DNA from: a virus
Length of the DNA: 31,557 nt
Strand: one strand, 5' to 3'
Virus record (IMG/VR): IMGVR_UViG_3300021475_000041
Span: 1 to 31,557 of that record
Shown here: positions 12,578 to 22,265 of the stretch, in pieces
How the letters are laid out: the number at the start of each line of letters is the position of its first letter
Numbering within the stretch: the first letter of the stretch is position 1
Notes under the pieces: generated by a model
The model's input: the letters and a program-made list of their open reading frames with translations, nothing else
Told to the model about the DNA's origin: nothing
The model's database searches: none
Position numbers and translations under genes: made by a program

Positions 12578-13029
12578 CCACCGCCCATCGCGGCGGCGAT
12601 CTCTATGCAACGCGCGCCGGCTCGCCGGCGATCCCGAGCGCACCGCCGCGCGTCGATCCGCCGTTCGTCGCACCGCCGCCGGCGCACCAGGGACGCGGCA
12701 GTGCCGCGCTCGCGCTCGCCGATCGTATCGCCGCGCAGTCTCGCGCCGCGACCGTCGCGCGCGAGGACGTCACGCCCGAGCTTGAACCGGACAACCCATC
12801 GCTCACGACCGAAGAACCCGGCGAGGACTTCACCGACAATGAGGACGTGACCGACGAACTGGAGCCGTTCGATCCGTCGATCGAAAGCGCGCTGCGCGTG
12901 ACCGTAACCGGCGATGAATCGTCCGTGACGATTACCGCCGAGGAAGGCGAGACGATCGTCGGCGTGACCGAGGAAGACGACGGGAACATCGAGGTCCTGG
13001 TCGAAGATACCTCCGACGTGTTGCTGTAG
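12574..13029 (+). CDS. acidic hypothetical protein
   Basis: The product has 151 residues. The start at 12574 is favoured over 12559 because AGGA lies six bases before it and it makes an ATGA overlap with the CmoA-like stop. Residues 1-70 are Ala/Pro/Arg-rich and probably flexible; residues 75-151 are strongly acidic with Glu/Asp clusters (E-E-P-G-E-D-F-T-D-N-E-D) and alternate beta-type segments (V-T-V-T, V-T-I-T). Its coupling to the modification genes and position just before the head genes leave two ideas open: a DNA-mimic or accessory of the modification system, or a head scaffold or decoration component. No family recognised. Confidence 0.55.
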   Translation: MTTAHRGGDLYATRAGSPAIPSAPPRVDPPFVAPPPAHQGRGSAALALADRIAAQSRAATVAREDVTPELEPDNPSLTTEEPGEDFTDNEDVTDELEPFDPSIESALRVTVTGDESSVTITAEEGETIVGVTEEDDGNIEVLVEDTSDVLL

Positions 13030-13040
13030 GAGCGCGCGCC

Positions 13041-13676
13041 ATGCCGTTCGATGCCATGCCACCACGGATCACCAAGCAAGCCGAGATCAGTGCGGTCGAT
13101 GAGAACCGGTCGGCGCGCTTCGTCGCGTCGAGCAATCGGATCGACCGCTACGGCGACATAATCGAGCAGGAATGGGACCTCGCCGACTTCTGGCGCAATC
13201 CGGTGTTCCTGTGGTCGCACAATTCCTGGGGGATGCCGATCGGCTGGGTCCGCGAATTCGAGCCGGACCGAGACCGGACCGAGACCGTCGCGCGCGTCGA
13301 GTTCGCGCCCGAGGGCCACGATGAGTTCGTCGATAAGCTCGTGCGCGCCGTCAATCTGCGGCTGATCCGCGCGGTCTCGGTCGGCTTCGTGCCGATCGAG
13401 ATGGAGGACCGGCTCGACGAACGGGGGCGATGGGACGGCTATCGTTTCATGCGCAACCAACTGATCGAGCTATCGCTCTGCACCATTCCAGCCAATCCCG
13501 ACGCGCTCGGTCTCGCGCGCTCGATCGATGGCTCTCCGAAATTCCTTCGGCGCGTATTCGCCGATGGAGTGTTCCGCGCAACCGCCGATTCGCACTCTGC
13601 TCCGAAGCCTGCGAGCAAGTTTGTGGTGCGCGATCAAGCGGTCGCCGATCTCGCGCGGTTCAAGACTACGGCTTGA
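13041..13676 (+). CDS. HK97-family prohead protease
   Basis: A 211-residue serine protease that matures the procapsid by cleaving the scaffold part of the capsid protein. AGGAG precedes the ATG. The N-terminal domain shows R-Y-G-D-I-I-E (36-42), N-P-V-F-L-W-S-H with the likely catalytic His60, then R-A-V-S-V-G-F with the likely nucleophile Ser113, and L-I-E-L-S-L-C-T-I-P-A-N-P (141-153), whose Glu143 is a candidate for the acid. It lies directly before the capsid gene, the normal order. The C-terminal 45 residues are variable and probably self-cleaved. Confidence 0.9.
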   Translation: MPFDAMPPRITKQAEISAVDENRSARFVASSNRIDRYGDIIEQEWDLADFWRNPVFLWSHNSWGMPIGWVREFEPDRDRTETVARVEFAPEGHDEFVDKLVRAVNLRLIRAVSVGFVPIEMEDRLDERGRWDGYRFMRNQLIELSLCTIPANPDALGLARSIDGSPKFLRRVFADGVFRATADSHSAPKPASKFVVRDQAVADLARFKTTA

Positions 13677-13716
13677 AATTGCCCGGTGTCTCGGGTCGCA
13701 CATTGAGGACCAACCC

Positions 13717-15150
13717 ATGACGACTCTCTCGCAGCGCATCGCGGCGTTGCAGACCGAGCGCGGCCAGATGGTTCGCGCTTATGAAACCGCGCTGCAGCCT
13801 GCACTCGACGAAAATCGCGATCTGAACGAAGCAGAGACCGCGACGGTCGGCGAAGCTCGGACGCGGCTCGATACGATTGACCAGCAGCTACGCCACTGGA
13901 CGCAAGCCGAGGCGACGCTCGCGCGCTCGGCTGAGCCGACGCCGGGTTACGTTCCCGGCAACCGTCCCGGCACCGCCGTGACGCTCTCGACGCAGCGCGA
14001 GCGTCCGGTCATTCAGATGGAGCGGCGCGACGCCTATCGAGGCGCCGACTTTACCCGGATGGCGATCGCGGTCGCGTGCGCGGGACAATGGAACGCGGCC
14101 GAGTATGCGCGGATGCGATGGGCCGATGATGAGTTAGGCGATCTCATCCATCGCAGCATGGCGATACAAATGCGTGCAGTGACCCCGCCGATGGCGACCA
14201 ACGACGGCCCAGGCGGTAGCGGCTTCATTACCCGGTTCGAGCGGCTCGCCGATGAGTTTATCGAGATGCTCCGACCGCTGCTGATCGTCGGTCGGATGCC
14301 GTCAATGCGCCGGCTGAATTTCGGTAACAATGGTCAGCTATTGATTCCGCGCCAGACCGCCGGCGTCTCCGGCGGATATGTCGGCGAAGGCAACTCTATC
14401 AGGGTCCAGCGTTTGGCATTCGCCCAGATGATCCTGACGCCGAGCAAGCTCGCGGTCATCGTGCCGCAGACGATGGAATTGCTCCGGCGATCCGATCCAC
14501 CGACCGAGCAATTGATCCGCGACGATATGCTCGCCGGCACGGCTCTGACTATCGATAGCTTTTTCTTTTCGACAACTGCCGCGAACGCCCAAGGTGCCAA
14601 TCCTGCCGGCATCCTGAACGGCGTCACGGTAAACGCGGACGGCGCGATCGTCGCCGATGCAACCGTGACCCAAGTAACCGCAGCGCTCAAGGCGATGATC
14701 CTGGCGCTGCGGATGCAGAACGTGCCGATGACCGCGCCGGTCTGGATCATGAACGCGCGGACCAAAGAATACCTGCGACTGCTGCGCACGGTGGCGACGG
14801 AAATATTCGCATTCAAGGCCGAGATCGATGCCGGCACGTTGCTCGGCTATCCGATCGTGGACTCGACCTCGATCGCGATTCCGTTCCCGCCGGGGACTGG
14901 ATTGAATACCGCCTATGCGTTGATTGACGCGTCGCAACTGATCTGGGCCGACGATATGGGCACGGTGATCGACGCGTCGCAGGAGGCGTCGGTGCAACTC
15001 GACGACGCGCCGGCGACACCACCGGGCGGCACGCCGCCGAATGTCTACAGCGCGTTTCAGAACGACATGGTGTTTATGCGCTTGCGGATGTCCCACTCGT
15101 GGGCGCGCCGGCACGATGTCGCCGTGACCTGGGCGCTGACCGAAGAATGA
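13717..15150 (+). CDS. HK97-family major capsid protein
   Basis: The protein has 477 residues; GAGGA precedes the ATG at 13717. Residues 1-75 form a coiled-coil delta (scaffold) region with heptad-like leucines. The rest has the HK97 fold pattern: G-F-I-T-R-F near 168 for the N-arm end, L-L-I-P-R-Q-T-A-G-V-S-G-G-Y-V-G-E-G for the E-loop and early strands, a long helix region with D-D-M-L-A-G-T-A, N-P-A-G-I-L-N-G, and W-I-M-N-A-R-T. The longer length than HK97 gp5 leaves room for an insertion. A terminator follows at once, as expected for a highly made protein. Confidence 0.92.
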   Translation: MTTLSQRIAALQTERGQMVRAYETALQPALDENRDLNEAETATVGEARTRLDTIDQQLRHWTQAEATLARSAEPTPGYVPGNRPGTAVTLSTQRERPVIQMERRDAYRGADFTRMAIAVACAGQWNAAEYARMRWADDELGDLIHRSMAIQMRAVTPPMATNDGPGGSGFITRFERLADEFIEMLRPLLIVGRMPSMRRLNFGNNGQLLIPRQTAGVSGGYVGEGNSIRVQRLAFAQMILTPSKLAVIVPQTMELLRRSDPPTEQLIRDDMLAGTALTIDSFFFSTTAANAQGANPAGILNGVTVNADGAIVADATVTQVTAALKAMILALRMQNVPMTAPVWIMNARTKEYLRLLRTVATEIFAFKAEIDAGTLLGYPIVDSTSIAIPFPPGTGLNTAYALIDASQLIWADDMGTVIDASQEASVQLDDAPATPPGGTPPNVYSAFQNDMVFMRLRMSHSWARRHDVAVTWALTEE

Positions 15151-15157
15151 GCGCAAC

Positions 15158-15194
15158 GGCGGGAGATCGGCGACGGTCTCTCGCCTTTTCTTTT
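15158..15194 (+). terminator. intrinsic terminator after the capsid gene
   Basis: GGCGGGAGA (15158-15166) pairs with TCTCTCGCC (15177-15185) with one G-T pair and a ten-base loop, followed by TTTTCTTTT. It would leave capsid mRNA more abundant than the portal and fibre transcripts. Confidence 0.75.
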
Positions 15195-15205
15195 GGGGGG
15201 ATGCC

Positions 15206-15487
15206 GTGACCGATTATCGCACCACCTGGGCGTTCCAGTATCGCGGCGAGATCCTCGATCTCGGCACGGTCATCGCGCCGGAGACCGAAGCCGACCACCG
15301 CGAGGTGCAACTCGGCTGGAATATCGGCAGCGTTGTGCCGGTCGATCCCAACGCGCCGATCGATCCGCCGCCGGCGATCGATCCGCCGGAGATCGATCCG
15401 CCAGAGAATGGGGAGAGTCCCGGCCATCCGATCGAGCCGATGACCAGCAACGATGCGCCGGTCCGCAGCGCGAGAGCCAAGCGCTAG
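15206..15487 (+). CDS. small Pro-rich protein with I-D-P-P repeats
   Basis: The product has 93 residues with a GTG start behind a G-rich ribosome site. Residues 1-45 look folded (T-T-W-A-F-Q-Y-R-G-E-I and H-R-E-V-Q-L-G-W-N-I-G). Residues 50-66 repeat I-D-P-P three times, matching a tandem DNA repeat built on GATCGATCCGCC (15358-15405). The tail is basic. Placed between capsid and portal and ending three bases before the portal start, it is probably a minor head component; no family recognised. Confidence 0.55.
   Translation: MTDYRTTWAFQYRGEILDLGTVIAPETEADHREVQLGWNIGSVVPVDPNAPIDPPPAIDPPEIDPPENGESPGHPIEPMTSNDAPVRSARAKR
15358..15405 (+). repeat. three direct repeats of GATCGATCCGCC-type unit
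   Basis: Three in-frame units of 18, 15 and 15 bases encode I-D-P-P-type steps within the small protein at 15206. Such repeats are prone to expansion and contraction by slippage. Confidence 0.6.
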
Positions 15488-15490
15488 ACA

Positions 15491-16939
15491 ATGGCGCTGC
15501 GCGACTTCATCACCCGCGTCGGGATGCGTCTCCGGCTGATTACGCGCAACGCGTGGCTGCCGACCGTGCCGCCGAGGGAATGGGGACATACGTGGTATCA
15601 GTCCGGCTATCCGTCGCCGAACACGATGCCGCCGCTGCTTACGTTCCCGGCGGTCTATACGTCGATCGATACCATCAGCAGCGACATCGCGCGGTTGCCG
15701 GTCAAGCATTACAAGATGGAGCAGGGCCAGCGCATCGAGGTCGAGAATTCCGCGCCGCTACGCGTGCTCGACAAGCCGAACGGCTACCAGACCCGCTTCG
15801 ATATGATGAAGCAATTCGTCGCGGCACAACTCTATCGCGGCAACAGCTACCTGTATGCGAAGCGCAACCGGCGTTATGAGATCGATGAGCTTCACGTGCT
15901 GTTCCCCGATAACGTCTATGCCTATCGCTCCGGCAGCGAAGTCTTCTATGAGGTTGGCGCGCAACCGCTCGCCGAGATCGACGTCCGGAAGATGCTGACG
16001 ACGCGTGAGTGTCTCCACCATCGCATGTTCACGCTCGCCGATCCGTTGATGGGTATCACGCCGCTGATCGCGGCGGCGCTCTCGACGTCGGCGGGGATGG
16101 CGATCATCCGGCAGTCCGAGCGGTTCTTTAACCAAATGGCGCGACCGTCCGGCGTATTGTCCACCGCCGGCCGGCTCGATCCGAAGAAAGCGCAGGACAT
16201 CAAGGATCGCTGGAACGCGGTCTATAAGGGCATCCAGAATAACGCCGGCGATGTCGCGGTCCTCGAGGAAGGGCTCGAATGGAAAGCCCTGACGATGACC
16301 TCGGTCGATGCGCAGTTGATCGAGCAGCTACGCTATACCGTGGAAGACGTCGCGCGGGTCTATCGGTTGCCGATCTTCATGCTCGGCGATCTGACGAAAG
16401 TCTCATACAATTCGTCGGAACAGCTTGTGCGGATTTACTACTCGGGCTGTCTGGTCGCGCACATGGTCGCGCTCGAAGACAGGTTCTCCCAATTCTTCGA
16501 TATGAACGGGCGCACCGAGTGGCTCGAATTCGATACCGATTACCTGTTCCGGACCGAGATGGTCGCGCGCATCGAAGCGCTCGCGAAGTCGGTGCAAGGC
16601 GGTATCCGCACGCCGAATGAGGCGCGCATCATCGAGGGTCTCAATCCGGTCTCCGGCGGCGATGTGATCTTCATGCAGCAACAGATGGCGCCGGTCGAGG
16701 TCCTCGCGACGCGCGCCGATCTAACCAGCAAGCCGCCGAGCGGTCCGGCGCCGACGCCGCAACCGGCCGCGCTACCGGCGCCGGAGCGCACCCCCGTAGC
16801 GGTGCCCTCAGACGCGCTACGCGACGCGTTGATGGGTGCCGTGTTCGCGGACCGGCCGGCGAGCCGGACGCTCCTAGCCCCTGTCGAGCGGCGAGCAACA
16901 AGGCGACTGATCCATGGACGGCGATCTCGCATTGCCTGA
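15491..16939 (+). CDS. HK97-family portal protein
   Basis: The portal protein, 482 residues, forms the dodecameric channel at the head vertex through which DNA is packaged. Family features run in order: V-Y-T-S-I-D-T-I-S-S-D-I-A-R-L-P (54-69), G-N-S-Y-L-Y (116-121), L-F-P-D-N-V near 137, the H-x-x-x-F-T-L-A-D-P-L-M-G-I-T-P-L segment near 178, P-S-G-V-L-S, Q-L-I-E-Q-L-R-Y-T-V-E-D-V-A-R-V-Y-R-L-P, and R-T-P-N-E-A-R near 373. The C-terminal 80 residues are Pro/Ala-rich. It follows capsid instead of preceding protease, the reverse of the common order, and no terminase lies upstream in the window. Confidence 0.92.
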   Translation: MALRDFITRVGMRLRLITRNAWLPTVPPREWGHTWYQSGYPSPNTMPPLLTFPAVYTSIDTISSDIARLPVKHYKMEQGQRIEVENSAPLRVLDKPNGYQTRFDMMKQFVAAQLYRGNSYLYAKRNRRYEIDELHVLFPDNVYAYRSGSEVFYEVGAQPLAEIDVRKMLTTRECLHHRMFTLADPLMGITPLIAAALSTSAGMAIIRQSERFFNQMARPSGVLSTAGRLDPKKAQDIKDRWNAVYKGIQNNAGDVAVLEEGLEWKALTMTSVDAQLIEQLRYTVEDVARVYRLPIFMLGDLTKVSYNSSEQLVRIYYSGCLVAHMVALEDRFSQFFDMNGRTEWLEFDTDYLFRTEMVARIEALAKSVQGGIRTPNEARIIEGLNPVSGGDVIFMQQQMAPVEVLATRADLTSKPPSGPAPTPQPAALPAPERTPVAVPSDALRDALMGAVFADRPASRTLLAPVERRATRRLIHGRRSRIA

Positions 16940-19900
16940 GACGTTCATCGACGCGGTAGTGCGCGCGCTCGCGCCGGTGCTCGTGCGGTTGCGCGAGGAC
17001 GTCCAGGCGCGGCTTGACGCGTTCGAGGTTGCGCTCGCCGAGCGGATGGCCGAGCGGCAACTCCAGACCGGCGAGCTACTCGATGAGAGCCGGCGCCACG
17101 CCGAGGACTCGATCCGGCAAAGTGCCGAAGCGGTCCGCTCGCTCGCCGCGCTGGTGGTCGCCGAGACCCGCGCGATGCCGGACCGGCTTACCCAGCAAGT
17201 CGCGCTGCTGCCGCGTCCGCGCGATGGCCGCGACGGTCACTTGACGATCGCGCACGGCTACGTCGCCGGCCGCGTCTATGATCCTGGCGAGCTTTGCCGG
17301 CATCGCGGCGGAACGTGGCAGGCGATCGACCGGACCGCCGACACGCCGGGACCGGACGCGACGACATGGCGCATCGTCGCGGACGGCTTGCACGAGATCG
17401 ACGGCACGCAGGACGCGGGCGATCCGCGCGCGTTCACGCTCGGCGTCGAGCAAAGCGACGGCTTGCGGCGCGAGCTTGCGGTCCGCTTCCCGATTCCGCT
17501 CCACCGCCGGCAGTTCGCCGGCGATGCGGTCTATGAGATGGGCGATGAGGTTGCGCTCGACGGTAGCACTTGGCGCTGTGTGGTCGAGCGCGCGAACACG
17601 TCGCCGCCGTCGCCGGAATGGGCGCTGGTCTCGCAACGCGGCGGACGCGGCAAGCAGGGCGAGCGCGGACCGCAGGGCGAGCAAGGCGTCTCCGGTGCGC
17701 CAGGACGGCACGGCGAGCCGGGACCTGTTGGCGTAGCGGGGCCAGCCGGTCGCGGCGTCTCCGGCGTCCGTAGCGTTAGCGCTGGGGTGATTCAACTCAT
17801 CTTCACCGATGACGAATTGAGCGAGCCGATCGACGTGACCGCGTTCCGCTATCGCGGCGCCTATAAACCCGGCGAGAGCTATAGCGCGGGCGATGTCGTC
17901 CGGCTCGGCTTCAATCTCTTCATCGCGCTTGCGCGGACCGAGAGCGTGCCGAGCAACGCGTCGAGTGATTGGGCGTTGTTCCTGCCGGGTGTCGAGCCGG
18001 CGTCGGGTAGCGGCATTCCCGGCTCAGAGACGTTTGTCGTGCGAGCCGGCGATAACATGACCGGAGCGCTCGGCTTATTCGGTCCACCGACGCAACCGCT
18101 CCACGCGACAACGAAGGCTTACGTCGATGCGATCGTCGGTGCTCGGGCGACCTATCGCGGTCTCTGGCAGGTCGCGCTAAACGATCCGGATTTGACCGCC
18201 ATCGTCGCCAACCCCGGCGACTATTACACGGCTACCACCGCTGATCCGGCGATGCCCGAGCGGGCGCCTCCGGAGATCGCCGGCATCGGCGGCGAGATCA
18301 TCAGCAATGGCGACTTCGTTATCTGGACCCACGAACGCGACGAATGGGAGCATCTCGGCGGCGGCGGACTGACGCGCATCGAGGCGGACGATCTCTATGT
18401 GTTCAAGGCCGGCGATACGATGACCGGCGTGCTGCGCGTAACCCATCCGAGCGGACCGGGCGCCGAGATCGGTCTATCGACCAGTCTCGGCGACGCCATC
18501 ATTGCATTGGGTGGAACCGAAATCTCGGTTGTGCGATTTGACGCGGACGGACTCCACCGCTGGGCAATCGGCACGACGGGCCTCCAGCTAGGGAATTATG
18601 ATCTCGGCTTCGTCCGCTACGGCGCGACCGGCCAGCCGCTCGACGTGCCGATCCGCTTCGTCTCGGCGGATGGTAGCTTGCAGATCAATAACGAAATATT
18701 CATGCACAAAGCGGGCGACCAGACCGGCAACGCGCCCTCTGTTCGTTGGGCCGACGATAGCGGCAATCTGGCGTGGATTTACGGCTCGCGTTCGGCGTTG
18801 CTCGGCGGTCCGGCCCTGATCTTCCGCGTCGAGAATATCCCGGCGGCGGACGGTAGTCCGCAAGGTGCTGAGACGTTGATGCGCTCGCGTCCGGCCGACG
18901 TGTTGGGCGAGCCACCGCACCTCGAACTGATGATCGACCCGGCCGAGCCGCAAGACGCGGCGACGAAGCGCTATATCGACGATCTGCTCGCGCCGCTGCC
19001 CGGCGAGTATGTGTTGAAAGCCGGCGATACGATGACCGGGCGCCTAACAATCACGGACCCGATTTTCGAGCCGGCAGTCGAGTTGCGCGGCACAGAGCAC
19101 GCCGGGATTCTGTTTAGCGACTCCCGAGATACCGCACCGTTATGGTCGCTTGCTTACAATATCCAAGGCGTCGGTGGGCCGATTGGATTCAACATTAGTC
19201 GATTTAGTCCCGACGGCTTAACTCCGGAAGATATTGGTATCATCTCGATTGACAATAACAGCCTAATTACCGCCAGGACGATCCGCACGCGCGACGGCGA
19301 TCCGGTCAATGACAACGATCTCGCGCGCAAGGCGTATGTCGATACGCTTGCCGACAACTTTGTGCTCAAGGCCGGCGATATGATGACCGGCGATCTCGAA
19401 TTCGACGTGGGATCGCCGGTTCTGCCGATCAATCGTGCGCCCGGTATCGTATGGGAGGCCGAGCGCTTCGGTGTCTTCGTTGCTGACAGTGCCGGAGTGA
19501 CCGGGCTTTGCCTGCAAGCCGATCGTCTCGACCATCTATTCGCGGTCGATGAATTCACGAACCGCGCGGAAATCCTAACCGAGCGAACCGGAATCATGGT
19601 TCGCGGCGGCGATCGTGGCGAGATGACCGGATTCCTGACGCTGCACGCTAATCCGGTCGATGACCTGCACGCCGCGCCGAAGCAATACATCGATGAGCTA
19701 TTCGATCGCGGTCCCGATCTATTCGTCGCGAAGGGCGGCGATACGATGACCGGCAATCTGATGGTGCGCTTTCAAGATACCGGACCGTCATCGTCAGTAT
19801 CGCTCGGCACGGTCGCCGGCTCGCTCGCCGCGCTGCAACTCGACGGGATCGACGGCGAGATATTGCAATTCGCCCGCGAGGGTTCCGGCAAATGGACATT

Positions 19901-22265
19901 CGGCGTCACGCCGATGGTAGGTCTAGCCGAGGATCTCGCGATTATCCGCCACGCCGCAGACGGATCGGTTGCGGATATTCCGCTGCGCATCGCGTTAGGA
20001 TCGGGTCTCATCTCCGTCGTGAATCATATCCGCACGAGCGCGGGCGATCCGGTCGATGACAACGATCTCGTGCGGAAATCCTATATCGACACGCTCGCGA
20101 CGTCGCTGATCCGCTATCAGGGTCTCTGGCAGGTCGCGGCGAACGCTCCGGACCTTATTACGTGGCCTGCGCAATCGGGCGATTACTTCATCGCCGAGAC
20201 CGCCGATCCGCAGATCGCCGAGACCGCGCCGGCCGGCATTCCCGGCATCGGCGGACAAACGATCTTTAATCACGACTGGATTCTCTGGTCGCCGCGATTG
20301 AACGAATGGGAGCGCTTGGTCGGCTCGGGTGGTGGTCTGACGCGGCCGGAGGCGGATGCGCGGTATATCGTCAAGACTGGCGACGATATGCAGGGCTTCC
20401 TGACCCTGTTCGACGATCCGGTTACCGATATGCACGCCGCGAGCAAGCGCTATATCGACCGGCGGATGGTCCGCGATTGGGCGATCGGATTGGAGATCGC
20501 GGCCGGCGAGGTTGTGCGCTGGGATAATATGCTATTCCGGGCGCGCCTCGCGATTCCGTCCGCGCCGGCGACGCCGGACTATTCGACGCTCGATCTCTAC
20601 GGTCAGAATCAGGGCGACTATTGGCAAGGCGCGCCGTCGCTAACGAATTACGCGACCGGCAACTGGATGCAATTGGTCACGTTACCGGCTTACGGCTCAT
20701 TCCGCTTTCATATAGACGTGTATGGTAATACCTGCGACTGTTCGTTCATACTCGACATCACCACCACATTTAACGCCGCGTCGATGTCGCTCTCGATGGC
20801 GCGCAATCCTGCCGGCCTTATGTTCGATCAATTCCGGCTCAGCGATACCGGCGGCGCTACGGTCAAGCGACTAGAAGCGCGCCTCCGGAATGCCGGCACT
20901 ACGCCATCATTCAAAATCCACTGTCTGGGGATGCACCGCGAGGTTAATACCCCTAATCAGGTGATTATCCCGAAGCCGCCGCAGGCACTTGCGGGCGGCG
21001 CCAATCTCGGCGGGACGCAGCGCGTCTTGCTAACCGGTCTCGAAACAGCGGGCGTTACCGCCGCCGACAGCAATATCGCCATAACGAACGGCGGCTTTAT
21101 TCGCTTCGGGCACGCTAACGCGATCGACGTAAACGACGGAAGGATGGGCGCGCGGCTATTCGGTCGCGGACTCAACATCGTTGGCATCCCGACCGAGGCA
21201 GGCAATACCGAGCGGTATATACAACTGTTTGGCATCGTCGAAAACGTGAACCGCAATTTCGTCACGGCCACGGACGGCTACGGCTTAGAGACGATGGCGG
21301 GAGGGCGCTTCTACAAAGCGGTCGGCACCGGTCTCGTTATTCGCTGCCATAGCGGCAACACGCAGCCGCAGATTGAGGATAACAATGGCAGCAACCGCCG
21401 TGCGATTCTTGATACGCGCGGCGGCACCCTGACCGGTGGGCTGAGCTTTGGCAGCGTAGCGCAGGCGAGCGTCACCGACTTGTCGCGGCATCTCGCGCTC
21501 TGGGGCACCACCTTCGGCTTTAGCATTACCGGCGGACGGCTTAACGCCGTCGTGCCCGCCGCGAATTCCTTTGTAATAACGGTCGGCGGCGCCGACGTTG
21601 CATCGTTCTTTAATAACGGAATCAACGCCAACCAGCCGATCAATGTCCGCCAGCCGAACAATACCGTCGCTGTGCGTCTGATGGCCGCGACCAATGCGGC
21701 CGGCGTTATTAGTCCCTGGCTCTTGGGAACCGATAGCACCAACAATGAATTCGGCCGCATCTGGTGGGACGGACCGGGGTGGAATGGCCGGTGGGAAGCG
21801 CGGCTGCACTTCGGCATGAATATGGGCGGCTATGGCTGGACCGAGAATGCGCGCTTTAATACCTATCAAAGCGGCGGCCAGTTTTACGTCATCAACGACT
21901 GTTCCGTTCAGTCGCTAACCCAGCGCAGCGCGCGAGCCGACAAGCGCGACATTCGCGCCGCGCAAGCCGACGAAGTGCAAGCCGCCTGGGACCGGATCAC
22001 GGTGCATCGTTTCCGATGGAACGAACCGCCGCCGCCGGTCGATGACAAGGGCAAGCGGTTGCCGCACCCCGCGCCGTATATCGAACGGCGCATGAAATTC
22101 GGTTTCATCGCCGACGATCTGCCGGAAGACTTGCAAATGTATGCCGCTCCTGGCGTTCCTGATCCGACCAAGGTCGAGGGTTACGATCTCGCGCAAGTGC
22201 TCGCGCTGACCGTCGCCAAGGTCAAAGCGCTCGAAGCCGAGATCGCCGAGCTACGCAATGCCTGA
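16914..22265 (+). CDS. giant collagen-containing fibre protein with C-terminal S74-like chaperone
   Basis: The product has 1783 residues; its start overlaps the portal gene by 26 bases. Order of parts: a helical N-terminus (20-95, likely coiled coil), two carbohydrate-binding-like small beta modules around 120-240, about 40 residues of G-x-y collagen repeats (about 243-284), another small module, then six or more repeats built on A-G-D-T-M-T-G-x-L followed by K-x-Y-V/I-D, known from tail fibres. A G-L-W-Q-V module of about 95 residues occurs twice (near 413 and 1068). The end, from about 1665 (S1672, D1676), resembles the S74 intramolecular chaperone with F-G-F-I-A-D-D and a final coiled coil. 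A receptor-binding fibre is likely; its place in the head module leaves head or neck fibres possible. Confidence 0.8.
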   Translation: MDGDLALPETFIDAVVRALAPVLVRLREDVQARLDAFEVALAERMAERQLQTGELLDESRRHAEDSIRQSAEAVRSLAALVVAETRAMPDRLTQQVALLPRPRDGRDGHLTIAHGYVAGRVYDPGELCRHRGGTWQAIDRTADTPGPDATTWRIVADGLHEIDGTQDAGDPRAFTLGVEQSDGLRRELAVRFPIPLHRRQFAGDAVYEMGDEVALDGSTWRCVVERANTSPPSPEWALVSQRGGRGKQGERGPQGEQGVSGAPGRHGEPGPVGVAGPAGRGVSGVRSVSAGVIQLIFTDDELSEPIDVTAFRYRGAYKPGESYSAGDVVRLGFNLFIALARTESVPSNASSDWALFLPGVEPASGSGIPGSETFVVRAGDNMTGALGLFGPPTQPLHATTKAYVDAIVGARATYRGLWQVALNDPDLTAIVANPGDYYTATTADPAMPERAPPEIAGIGGEIISNGDFVIWTHERDEWEHLGGGGLTRIEADDLYVFKAGDTMTGVLRVTHPSGPGAEIGLSTSLGDAIIALGGTEISVVRFDADGLHRWAIGTTGLQLGNYDLGFVRYGATGQPLDVPIRFVSADGSLQINNEIFMHKAGDQTGNAPSVRWADDSGNLAWIYGSRSALLGGPALIFRVENIPAADGSPQGAETLMRSRPADVLGEPPHLELMIDPAEPQDAATKRYIDDLLAPLPGEYVLKAGDTMTGRLTITDPIFEPAVELRGTEHAGILFSDSRDTAPLWSLAYNIQGVGGPIGFNISRFSPDGLTPEDIGIISIDNNSLITARTIRTRDGDPVNDNDLARKAYVDTLADNFVLKAGDMMTGDLEFDVGSPVLPINRAPGIVWEAERFGVFVADSAGVTGLCLQADRLDHLFAVDEFTNRAEILTERTGIMVRGGDRGEMTGFLTLHANPVDDLHAAPKQYIDELFDRGPDLFVAKGGDTMTGNLMVRFQDTGPSSSVSLGTVAGSLAALQLDGIDGEILQFAREGSGKWTFGVTPMVGLAEDLAIIRHAADGSVADIPLRIALGSGLISVVNHIRTSAGDPVDDNDLVRKSYIDTLATSLIRYQGLWQVAANAPDLITWPAQSGDYFIAETADPQIAETAPAGIPGIGGQTIFNHDWILWSPRLNEWERLVGSGGGLTRPEADARYIVKTGDDMQGFLTLFDDPVTDMHAASKRYIDRRMVRDWAIGLEIAAGEVVRWDNMLFRARLAIPSAPATPDYSTLDLYGQNQGDYWQGAPSLTNYATGNWMQLVTLPAYGSFRFHIDVYGNTCDCSFILDITTTFNAASMSLSMARNPAGLMFDQFRLSDTGGATVKRLEARLRNAGTTPSFKIHCLGMHREVNTPNQVIIPKPPQALAGGANLGGTQRVLLTGLETAGVTAADSNIAITNGGFIRFGHANAIDVNDGRMGARLFGRGLNIVGIPTEAGNTERYIQLFGIVENVNRNFVTATDGYGLETMAGGRFYKAVGTGLVIRCHSGNTQPQIEDNNGSNRRAILDTRGGTLTGGLSFGSVAQASVTDLSRHLALWGTTFGFSITGGRLNAVVPAANSFVITVGGADVASFFNNGINANQPINVRQPNNTVAVRLMAATNAAGVISPWLLGTDSTNNEFGRIWWDGPGWNGRWEARLHFGMNMGGYGWTENARFNTYQSGGQFYVINDCSVQSLTQRSARADKRDIRAAQADEVQAAWDRITVHRFRWNEPPPPVDDKGKRLPHPAPYIERRMKFGFIADDLPEDLQMYAAPGVPDPTKVEGYDLAQVLALTVAKVKALEAEIAELRNA
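17748..17774 (+). repeat. 27-base direct repeat, copy in first fibre gene
   Basis: Identical to 25152-25178 in the third fibre gene; encodes G-R-G-V-S-G-V-R-S directly after the collagen segment. A second exact match of 35 bases follows (17826-17860 with 25230-25264). Confidence 0.85.

Noticed and set aside
17640-17770. CRISPR-like or satellite repeat signal in the G-x-y coding tracts
   Set aside because: The periodicity is nine bases, follows the codon pattern of collagen repeats, and lacks constant repeats with unique spacers.
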